A DNA stretch of 64,000 bases from Amoebidium appalachense (lineage: Eukaryota > Ichthyosporea): assembly GCA_963693365.1 (NCBI GenBank), contig CAVNZM010000015.1, positions 62,001 through 126,000 on the forward strand. Reading direction: 5' to 3'. Below, piece after piece: positions 28,844 through 64,000 of the stretch (the stretch's first letter is position 1; every line of letters starts with the position of its first letter). The position numbers were made by a program, and so were the translations under genes. The notes under the pieces were generated by a model, which did no database searches, had not been told where the DNA came from, and worked only from the letters and a program-made list of their open reading frames with translations.

Positions 28844-30489
28844 AACACACATACACGCCCCCCTATAATGAGGCCTACGGATTATGTACACCACACCGGC
28901 ATGCACACTGCAGAAGTGCACACACCCACACATGTTCACATCCACACGTACATATGCACGTCTGACGCGTGCATCATACGCACTCGCATCACACATATCA
29001 CCATTGCATATACGTAACACATAATACACAGATTACACGTGTGTACACATCGAACGTACACACATGCTCACATGTACACGTGCACGAAATACGGACATGG
29101 ACACATGTACAACATGATACACATTACATATCGTGTACACAATGACTGCATGTGCACACACAACATATGCACACATAACGCGTGCACACGTGCATGCACT
29201 CATGCACCCACTGATCTGAAAAATGCACCCACCTGATGCATCATCATCATCATTATTGTTTTTTTTTGCCCCTAGCCAGTATCAAGGCAATCATTGGATA
29301 ACCCCACTCCCTACACATGTTCCGTCGTTCTCTTCTCATGCTCATACATTCCAGCACCAACTACTTTACTACCGTCGGATTTATCTTCCCCCCCCCCCCC
29401 CTCTTTTCTCCCGGGGTCTGGCAAGACATTGATACGTCTCTATACACTGCTATATTCCAACAAAGCTTATCGTTTATGTATGCATACTGTCTACACGCTT
29501 ACACGGCATAAACCGCACTAACCTTCCAATTCTGGTTTCGAGTCTTCTTTTCTGGTCATGAAAAAAGAGGGGAAAAACAAAAGTTCTCTGATATACCAGT
29601 AGGATTAGACTTTTCAAGTTTGCCACACAACTGTATTCCAGCCGAGGAAACGAATTCCTTATGATACAAAACACAGCACTCCCTACATCCAAACCACAAG
29701 AAGTCCTAGTAGGAGAATAGAACCCATCCACTTCTCATAACTGTAAACCCCCCGTTCACATCAGACGTAGGGAGCCATGAGAGACATACAAATATAAACA
29801 TGCAAGCGTAACCAAACTCACTAGCGGTACATTACATATTAACGTTTACCCCTAAAGCTATTGACAGCAAAAGAAGCCCCCCCCCCCCCCTCCCCCCCCC
29901 CCCCCCCCCCCCCCCGCGGGCCATCTTAAGCAGGATGCCTTCTCTCCGGTAAACCACTACTACGTTCAGGCGCCTCAAGTTTATGTAATTAAATGTCAAT
30001 ATCTACACCTTGTGTGACTAGCCTAGCATCCCTAGGTGTATTTGCCCTACCAGGTTAAAAAAAAAAAGAAAGGCTGTTTTAATTTTGGAAAAGTAGCTAG
30101 TGGCATGACGTTTACTCCCTGTATGCTCACGGATTGATAGCCACTGCACTAGGATTATTACCATATTTGGGCGCTACCAGTAATGGCAGTTGCCTATTGG
30201 CTGGGAGTCACGTTAGTCTGGTTGCTGCCCGTGAAGGTCTCGTGGCTGTGGCATTGAAACGCGATTAGCCTTGAATATGCATAATATCGATGCACGTTAG
30301 GTTTTTGGGTAATTTAGCGCCCAGAACAGAAGTGCACTTTAAACGCTTCACTCACAACATTCAGGTGTACAACACGGCCCCAGGGCAGTTCTCTACACTC
30401 TTTTGTCGTTATATGTGAAAGGAGACGTGGGAGGGGGCGTCTTGGGTCGGGGCCGAGGGAGGAGGGAAAAGGGCGGGGGAGGGGGGAGT

Positions 30490-30535
<46 letters not shown>

Positions 30536-30803
30536 GAACATGGGCGCTGTGGCCGATCCTGCTGTATACACAATCTGTGGGTGGACAATTGCTGGGCATA
30601 TGTCACGTTGTGTGGACATGGATGTGTCTGTATGGAAAATCTCGGGGTGGGGTGGTGGTGGTGGTGGTGGGGGGGGGGGGGGGGGGGGGGGGGGGAGGGG
30701 GGAGGGAGGGGGGGGGGGGGGGGGGGGGGGGGAGGGGGGGCCGGTAGGGGGGGGGGGGGGGGGGGGGATGGGGCGGAGGGGAGGGGGGGAGGAGGGAGCG
30801 GTG
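27886..30803. other. gene-free stretch with repeats
   Basis: No supported gene. There are poly-G runs near 27920-27940 and 27995-28031, poly-C near 28340-28374, 28549-28592 and 28783-28813, short (CA)n arrays, poly-C near 29890-29915, and poly-G near 30503-30535, 30669-30730 and 30750-30767. Roughly 29,430-29,870 and 29,930-30,460 are unique sequence with no frame I can support. Confidence 0.6.
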
Positions 30804-31804
30804 TTACAGGCGGGGGGCAGGGCAGGGGGGAAGAGAGGAGGGGTGGATGGGAGATGCATACTTGGCCAAAAAGGTGGGCTGGGTCAACGCCAAGTCGTCA
30901 GGAATATTCATGGGTGCACCAATCCCCCCATCTAGGGGGAATGCAATGCTGCCAATGGGGTCCAGTCCTGTTACCCCCAAGAGCGCATCAATGTCGCGGA
31001 TGGACTGCAAAAGTTGTTCGTAGTCTGGGTCTGCATCCACAAGGGTTTCTTCCAAAATTACGTCGCCAAATTCGTCATTTCCATAGGACCCCCCTGCTTC
31101 CAATGTGGTGGATGATGGTGTGGAGTATAGGGAGAGTGTGGTGCTTTGCGGCTGCACCAAAGACCCCAGAGACGCGCTACGAGCCATCATTCTAGGGCGT
31201 AAAGGACCCCCAAACCCGTGAAAATTGGATTGCCCGGGGGTCAGAGTGGGTGTCAGGGGCTCCGTAATTGTCCTCGTGTTGGATCCCCCTTCCGTGGGTG
31301 CAAATGATCCCCCTGACTGTTTCCTTTGGTGTCCGGATTTAGCATGTGTGTTGTAAGGGGCGGAGGATGAAGAGGGTTTTCGTGTCACTGGTTGTTTGTA
31401 TGGGCGGGTGCCTGGGGGTGATAGGCGGTTGGATCCGGGCGTGAGGGGGGGCTGGAGCAAATTTACATTGGGGATGGTCGGGTTTGCCGTGGAGTCGGCT
31501 GGTGGTGCAACGAGCCGGATTTGGTTCATGTCTGTGCGGTCAAGGTCGTCCTGAAAATGGGGTGTGTGTGGGAGGGGGGGGGGTGTGGGGGGTTATAATC
31601 AGTATGTGCCTAGTAAGAGGCGTGGATGGCCATATATCTTCTGGGCACATAGTCGAGATGACGTCGACACATCAGCAACCCCTTCTCCCTCCCCCTAAAC
31701 CCCCCCCCATCCCCCCGCCCTCCGCCCCCTTCTCCCCCCCCCTCCCCTCCCCGCCGTCCCACAACCACATGCATACACATGCGCACACACGTAGGCACGC
31801 GCGT

Positions 31805-31844
<40 letters not shown>

Positions 31845-31907
31845 CACACACACAGCACACACACACGTCACACACAACAAACTCGCGCGCGCGCGCATGT
31901 GCACACA

Positions 31908-31972
<65 letters not shown>

Positions 31973-32671
31973 GTACCTGCATGCGGCTCAGGTCTTCATT
32001 GCTGTATGCTTGGGTCAGGCTGGGGGATGGTGCCAGCACGGTGGGGAGGTATGTGGGCAGGAATGTGGAATAGGGGCCTAGGTCGTAGCCCATTGGTGCA
32101 TAGCCAGCCAATAGCGTCGTCTTTTGCAGGTCAAACTTCTGCTGATTGGCTAGCACAGATGCCCCCTGCCCAAATAAGGTTAAGTTTATATGATTGTGTT
32201 TTAAGTCTAGTCGGAGAACTTTAAACGGATCTCTCCTGATATGCACAGCCCCAGGATAAGGGAGGGTGGAATTATTTTCCACGTTCTTCTTCTTCACTGC
32301 AGTCTGTTTGAGTAAAAGCCCCAATAATACTCATGGGTAAGATATCAAGTACACAAAAGTACACAAACGGAGATTGATGGAGGGAGAGTTGGTTTGATAC
32401 AGGGGAGGGAGACGGGGAGGTAGATGGGGAGGGGAAGGGGGGGAGGGGGGGGGGAGGAGGGGGGGGGGGTGTTTTTGTATGTAGATGAACCTACCCATAG
32501 TCGGGAGTCTAGGGAGGACAGGTATTGGGAGCCAAGGGGCATGGACTGGCTGCGCATGAGCGACACCAGGGGGGGTCCATGCGGTGGGAGGGCGGTCGAT
32601 GCCGTGGGTGTAGGGGGATCCATTTGTGGGTAGGTGGGCTGGTGGGCGGCAACCATTGCAGGGTTGGAAAT
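30804..32671 (-). CDS. Ser/Pro-rich protein with acidic tail, possible transcription coactivator
   Basis: Three exons in phase 0: 32495-32671, 31977-32165 and 30804-31550. If translation starts at the ATG ending at 32656 (GCAATGG context) the protein has 365 residues; an upstream exon is possible because the first exon has a good acceptor (CCCCAG). The sequence is low in recognised domains. SLMRSQSMPLG contains RSQSMP, a mode-1 14-3-3 motif; MARSASLGS and QRKQSGG are further basophilic-kinase sites. The last third is acidic and amphipathic (GDVILEETLVDADPDYEQLL then IRDIDALLGV), as in transactivation domains. The pattern recalls CRTC coactivators, but I see no CREB-binding region, so no name is given. 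Regulation by phosphorylation and 14-3-3 retention is inference. Confidence 0.65.
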
Positions 32672-33485
32672 CTGGGGAACGGTCGGGGTTTGGATGGTTG
32701 GATGTCAGCTCGGAGGAGAAAAAAGAAAAAAAGAGGTTGCAAGTGCGCGTTGAATTATTGTGTCGAGGGAAGATGGTGGTGGTGGTGGTTGGGGGGAACG
32801 GGAGGGGAGGGGGATAGTGGGGGGGGGGGGGGGGGGGGGGGGGAGGAAGGGAAGACGCTGAAGAGCAGTTTGATATGGGGGGAGGGGGAGGGGCTTCCGG
32901 TGGTTGTGAATGTGTATATGCCCGTAATAGTGTTTTTGTGTTTGCATTAGATGTAATTTAATGTGAGGTGAACGAAGAAATAGCAGTCAATGGGAGGGAG
33001 GGGGTAGGGGGGCATGAGGGAAGAAGGTGATGGTGATGGGGCCAGGTCTAGAAAATGGAAGCGGAGGTTGAAACCTAAATATGTCTTAGACTCGTGGTGT
33101 AAACCGGTGCAAGGGAGTGAAGGGGTTGGGTACAAAACTTAAGAAAGAAGCGAGACATCTGGATGTAGTGTAAATACTAGGTTAAAGAAGCAAGGAATTT
33201 GAGGGCATTTGATTTGAGTTTCCATAACACAACCATCGAAAAATTCATCTCTCCACTAGAATTTTCCAAAAACAAAAGGCAGGGCAAGGGGGGAGAAGGG
33301 GGCGGGAGCGGGGATGGGGGGGGGGAGGGGGGGATATCGATGCAACTTGATATCATAGTATGTCTAGTATTAGATGCATGCATGTGTAGGTGCGCATGTG
33401 TGAACCTATCCATGTGTGGGCATTTGGGGTGTCGGTGCGTTTCCACCACTTCAAGAGTCGTGTGTGTGTGTGCCGTATGTGTGCC

Positions 33486-33541
<56 letters not shown>

Positions 33542-34841
33542 AGTGCGTGCATGTGTGTATGGGTGTGTGTGTGTGTGTGCGCACGCCCACGGCCGCGCTC
33601 ACGCACGTGTGTGTGTGTGCTTTGTGTGTGGCGTGCGCTGCATGTGTGGATCTGGGTATGTATATGTGAGTTTGTGTCGGTGCATGTGTTGTACGTCTGT
33701 GTGTGTGCGTGCACGCCACTGCGCGCGCGTGCGCATGTGTGTGTGTGTGCGTGCGTGCGTGCGCTCCCGTGTATCTGTGCAGGTGTGTTTACGTGTGTCT
33801 CACAAGCACTAGTACTGCGCATGTGCGAACTGCGAGCGCAAATGCGCACATGTGATTGGTCTATGTGCGAACATGTATGTGTGCGGCGTACAGTGGTGCC
33901 CACATGTGCTGCATTTGCGCGTGTTTGGTTCTTCGTTTCGGTTGCGTGTGTGGGGCATGTGTTCATTTGGCCACGTGCCCGGTGTATGTATGCGTGCAAT
34001 ACTACTAGTGGCAGTATGTTTGCATCTATTTGTGTTGTTAAAGCGGCTTTTCCCGGTGACCGACTCGTCCTTCCTCCTTCAACCATACTTGGGTATCAGC
34101 TGCTTGTTCAAATGCACAAAGTAACACAACACACACAACAAAGCACTTTTCAGGGGAACTATAATAAATAAAAATTGCACCAGCTGTTCAATGAATGCAA
34201 CTGTGGGCATTTGGCAGTTGTATTCAGCCAGCACAAGACAGAGTGTCTGAATCAGAGCACTAAGGTGTTCCACGTGGGAAAACTACAAGATGTTCCGAAA
34301 TGTCACACGAAAGTGTCTTCATGGACTGCTTACTTACCGGCCAGAACAAATCACGTCAGTTGTTCGTTCGTTTTTTTCCACAACGAGACCTCGTTGTGGC
34401 TCAAACCCTTGCAGGTGTTGATAGGGCCAGGACTTGGATGTGGCTGGATTGCCCTTCTGCCCACTTGCACAGGTGATGAATTCGGAAAAGGTGAGAGTGG
34501 AAGAGACTTTGCTTGCTCGGACTAACTGCGCTTTAATTTGATTGTTCCTAGTTGTGCCTATGTCGAGTCCCTAAATAAACGGTTGGTTTCACTCAAGGAT
34601 GATACTACTGGAACTGCACGTCCTACTGTGCATACAGAGTAATGTGGGGTTATTGTAGACCTTTGAACGTGTCATAACAAGCCTCTTTTGTGGTAGTTTT
34701 TCCTTTTTTCGTTTTCTTTTTCCCTTCTTTTTTTCATACAATGCAGAAATGTCCAGTAGTGGAGTACCCACGGTCACAACTTCAGCATGTGTGGGCTTAA
34801 GCACTAATTATTAGTCTCGTTTACCGCTTCCAGTGTGTGCG
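32672..34841. other. no confident gene; weak exon candidates
   Basis: Contents include poly-G near 32820-32843, GT/GC-rich sequence from 33460 to 33780, and unique sequence after 33800. A weak plus-strand exon pair, about 34418-34491 (VLIGPGLGCGWIALLPTCT) and 34746-34814 (MSSSGVPTVTTSACVG, then TAG), has plausible splice sites and matching phase 1. It has no recognised domain. Confidence 0.4.
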
Positions 34842-35298
34842 ATGGCTCGCGTCAGCTGGGCCATGGTGCGGGCATTGGCAGCCACAGGAGACTGCTCCGG
34901 TGTTTGGCCAATAGGGACACAGCACTTGTTGTGCTACATACCTTGCATGCTCGTGCATGCTCGTGGAATGTATGCTGCTCTGAGCTTGGCCATGGCTACA
35001 GGTAACAGCTGGCGTGTGTGTGGCTCCTCGCGGCGGCGTCTTTGGCTCTGAACAAAAAAGCCAATTCTGTGAAACGACAACGATAATAAACTAGACATAT
35101 TGTCACAGCTGCGACCGATATGTTGGTCTGTTGGGTTATGCATGTTCGTATGCATCGCATGACCGTCATGTGCACACGCGTGCGTACGTGTTTTGAGAGC
35201 CATACATGATGTGCACGTGCCAGCTGCGGTGGCTCTCAGAGTCTGGTGGCTTGCATGTTATGTGGCGGCCGGCGGGCCGTTACTTTTGGTTACTAACG
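34842..35298 (+). CDS. candidate two-exon hydrophobic protein fragment
   Basis: An ATG at 34842 opens an exon to 35001, ending at a good donor (CTACAG/GTAACA). A second exon, 35224-35298, begins after GTGCCAG and ends at AACG/GTAAGC. Phase 1 matches across the junction. The joined product starts MARVSWAMVRALAATGD and becomes hydrophobic (HLLCYIPCMLVHA, AALSLAMAT, then ALRVWWLACYVAAGGPLLLV), suggesting membrane segments. No family is recognised and the 3' end is not found. Confidence 0.28.
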
Positions 35299-36868
35299 GT
35301 AAGCTGGCTTTAAGACTACAGCAAGAAAATTTGCATTCGCACATCAAGAGACTGATTACACCACTCGGAGGAAAAGGACACGAACGAGGTATGACAAATT
35401 AAATTTCAAGAATATATTCTACATGAATTAAAAACGAATGTATATGGTATAATAAGAGCGTGGTGTTTTTTCCTGCCCTCCATTCATTGGTGGTGGGAAG
35501 TGTACACTGCAGTACTGTGGAAAACCCCGGGCAGGTGAGCACCAGTTGTAGATCTAACAAAATATGACCACCAATAGGAAGCGATTAAGTAACTGATTGG
35601 TGAAAGCTAAACGGGGGTAAATAGATCGCCTGGTTGAACACCGAAAAAACAGTTGGTGCACGCCCAAAAGTTTGCGGTGTATAAAGCAAGTAGAATAAAA
35701 ATTAATGGGATAATTTTGTTATTTCATGCAAAAAAGGGTCAATTTAAATAATGTCCCGGTTATCTTTTTTTCCCTCGTACGGTTCATATCCGATATTGCC
35801 ATAATTCCCCGGTACCCATGGGTACGTGTACGTATACACCTGACGATCGCAACTAATATTCCCATACAAACCGGCGCAGGTCGGAACCATGTGACAGAAT
35901 TATTTTACGCAACCTAAATATAAACATGTATTTTATATGCTTTCAAAATGCTTAATATTGTTATAGAGACACAATAGATAGCGCTTCCGAGGCTTCGAGA
36001 GCTCAGGGGGCACGGACCCTAAGGCCGAGCCCCTGCCGCTGTTTCGCACCGCTTCAGATGGAGAAAATAACCATTGGTGGATCTATAACTCCCACATATG
36101 ATTGGTCTGAGTGCCGCTGGCCCCGGGCCTGGCCCACAGCTGCAGCAGCGCTGCTGCCGCACATTGAGTACCTCCTGCACAACTGGCACCTCAGGTATCA
36201 TAAGGCTAATAATGCAACCAATTAGCCTATGCACGGCCATGCTATGGACTTCGCTTATTTGCACATTTTGCGGAATCCGGGGAACTGTATACTGATGTTC
36301 TGCTGCAGTAACCGCACCCGCTGATGGCCGACTCCGTAGCATTAGACCCTGAGGCCCTCCGAGTCCGCGTGCTCGAGCGCCTCTCCGGGGCGAAATGCCG
36401 TCCGGACTCACGTGTTAGCTGAGTGCACGGGTGGGATGGGTGAGGATACCAGGTGTGATGTGGGGGTGGGTGGGTAGGGGGTGATATCATATATATATCA
36501 ATCGGGGCCTTCCTCCCCCCCCCCCCCCCCCCTCTCACGCATGGGACTGGGCTCACCGGAGCCAAACAAAGCAATGTCATGCAATCATCATGTGTGGATG
36601 TCTGAAGAGCAAATGCACATAATAATAATGCATTGTGATTGTGTGCAGCTACGCATGGTCGAAGTTAGGGATTCTTGATTTTGAAACGGGAGATACTAGT
36701 AACTTTTGGGGGGCCGGTGGGGACCCCCCCCCCCCCCCCCCCCAACATTTTATTGGGACAGGTGGGTCCTCCCCCTCCCCCCCCCCCCTCCGGCTAGCAA
36801 GGGGGGGGGGGGGCACCACCCACCTGAGCATGGTGTGTGTGTGTGTGTGATACTGTGTGTGTACATAC

Positions 36869-36910
<42 letters not shown>

Positions 36911-37135
36911 GGGGGGGGGGGGGGGGGGGGGGGGGGGGAAGAGGAGGGGGATATGCATCAGTGGCCAAAACGAATACCGTCTTTGGTGGGTGGAATCTTC
37001 GGAGACATGATACCATGGTCACGCGCATGCAGGGGGGAAGGGGGGTGGGGGGGGGGGGGACCCACCCACCCCTGCGGCTACCTTGGGGAGGGGGGGGAGG
37101 GGGGTACCACCAGGGGGGACCCCGATATTTACTAT

Positions 37136-37180
<45 letters not shown>

Positions 37181-37898
37181 TTTCAAATTCAAAGATCCCT
37201 TAACGGACACCACAACAATGTGACAGTACATGTGCACTAGTCATCTTCGAACACAGCAACAATATCTTAACGCGTTGCTAGGATTGTGATTTTCTATTTT
37301 TTCTACAACACCACCCGAGGTGCTTATTAACGCTGCTATGCAACCTACGGCATGTGCTCCTTGTAGGCACAGACACAAGTAGTTGTGTACAGACGGTGCA
37401 TACAGCAATGGGGCAGAACAAAAATTAAAGCTAGAGGGGAAAAAACCTACTGGACTTCCGATTCATAATATTTAGAGCACATGTGTACAATACAATATTA
37501 GAGAGTCACTTTTATACGGCACCAGGGGGAAAAAAACGACTAGGATGAGGCCACGTGTAACCACGACAAATATACAGCTGCATGGGTGGGGGAAAAAGTG
37601 ATCATACTTATAGCACGTCTCTTACAATGCAGGGAAGGAATAAAATGAGATTGAGAAATACAGAGAAACCGGATGTGTGCAAATGACACCAAGTTCACTA
37701 GTTCTGAACATCATTTGCACGCATTAATAGTGTATGGCGCGCCCGAAAACCATGTCTTACAAAAGCACCTTTTTAACTTTCGTGTGTGGGTGTGTGTGTG
37801 TGTGCATGCATGTGCCCGCGCGCGCGCGCGTGTTTGTTGTGCATGTGAAAAAATATGGGGGGAGAGGGGGGAGGGGATGGGGGGGGTGGCTGGCTGGC
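35299..37898. other. gene-free stretch with repeats
   Basis: No supported gene. 35299-36480 is mostly unique; a minus-strand frame at about 36019-36411 is open for 130 codons but lacks an ATG at its start and has no recognised domain. From 36510 on there are poly-C, poly-G and (GT)n tracts (for example poly-C at about 37138-37179). 37190-37770 is unique sequence flanking the 3' end of the acyl-CoA synthetase gene. Confidence 0.55.
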
Positions 37899-47025
<9,127 letters not shown>

Positions 47026-47786
47026 CTTGGCGAGAAATAAAAGAACACAGGAGTGAGGGGGAGTCGAAAATGGGGCTGAATATGAGTGTGTGCGTGGGGG
47101 CGGGGGGAGGGGGAGGGGGGGGGGGGAGCTCGAGGCGAGGGCGCGCGCGCACACAGAATTGCGACGGCCAGAGAGAAGCTTTTTTCCCCGCGCGGGCGGG
47201 GGGAAAGCGTTTGTGGGCAGGCTGAGCCGGGGTGAGGTTAGACGAACCAATCAAAATGCGTGTAGGGATGGCGGGCATTGGTAATATTTGCGCAAACATG
47301 ACGATTACGCAACCGGCAACCCAAGGAGGGCTTTTCTGCACTTCATGTAGTGTTTGTATTATATTGCAAAAAGGAGAAAATAAATAAAATAATAACAAAA
47401 AAAGGTTTTTGCACAAATTACGCGTATACATATGGGTGAAGGTAAAAAAACCTATCCATAAAGCAGTGTCCATGCAAAGAGGGGTGAAACCAATAGAACG
47501 CGGCTCACGATGCACTCTAAACCAATGATCTCTGTCCCCTTACGTAAGGCTTCACAGAACAACGGTCACAACTTGGAGCGCGCCCTTCCGAAGGTAATAA
47601 ATAACATATCATCGCAATCGGATGAAAACACTCCAGTACATGTAAGGCGATAGTCAAATATTTAATAGGATTAGAAGTGGTTGCGTATGCCATAGCTGTT
47701 TGGGGCGAAGTACAACGTCATGGTGGCGTAGATGAAAAGAGCTAACCACACACAAATTCCAAGTTAGTTTTGTGCGCACAGCCAAC
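47026..47786. promoter_or_regulatory. divergent promoter region between ACSF2-like and KDM4-like genes
   Basis: This 761-bp stretch lies between the two outward-facing start codons. CCAAT cores on the plus strand lie at 47247-47251, 47490-47494 and 47522-47526, matching NF-Y sites. The half next to the synthetase is G- and GC-rich; the half next to KDM4 is unique and AT-richer. No clear TATA box is placed for either gene. Shared control is inferred from geometry only. Confidence 0.6.

Positions 47787-64000
<16,214 letters not shown>

Noticed and set aside
36019-36411. A 130-codon minus-strand frame
   Set aside because: No ATG at the start, no recognised domain, and no splice context I trust.

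Overview
The window is nuclear DNA of an intron-rich eukaryote. Genes are broken into short exons of 24 to 500 bases with GT-AG boundaries. They sit in a sea of simple repeats: long (CA)n/(GT)n arrays, runs of 20 to 50 G or C, (GA)n, (GGGT)n and (CACT)n. The JmjN-JmjC-PHD-ePHD-Tudor histone demethylase and the FHA-RING ligase point to an opisthokont. A unicellular relative of animals (for example an ichthyosporean) would fit, but this is inference and no marker gene here settles it. The standard genetic code fits every multi-exon model.

Layout. 1-7.7 kb: repeats, a possible partial exon at the left edge, and two or three unrecognised open frames, one broken by a single in-frame TAA. 8.8-9.7 kb (-): an intronless ankyrin-GATA zinc-finger protein. 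12.7-14.6 kb (+): an intronless, secreted, extremely Thr-rich repeat protein. 16.8-18.4 kb (-): a two-exon methionine sulfoxide reductase B, easy to miss because its exons are short. 20.7-27.9 kb (+): an FHA-RING E3 ligase resembling CHFR/RNF8. 30.8-32.7 kb (-): a Ser/Pro-rich protein with an acidic tail and a 14-3-3-type motif. 34.8-35.3 kb: weak candidate exons. 37.9-47.0 kb (-): a complete 14-exon mitochondrial-type acyl-CoA synthetase (ACSF2-like, 591 aa). 47.8 kb to the right edge (+): a KDM4-type demethylase with at least 23 exons, continuing past the window.

The last two genes are head to head and share a 761-bp intergenic region with three CCAAT boxes. One makes acyl-CoA; the other removes methyl groups from histones using Fe(II) and 2-oxoglutarate. 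Co-regulation is possible but unproven.

The most unusual features concern intron architecture. Several introns begin with (GGGT)n/(G)n/(GT)n and end with the complementary (C)n/(ACCC)n/(CA)n, so their ends could pair in RNA. A short dispersed element recurs in introns of both large genes, always in the sense direction. A 30-bp repeat in the KDM4 gene carries branch-point-like, acceptor-like and donor-like motifs in every unit and keeps the reading frame however it is spliced.
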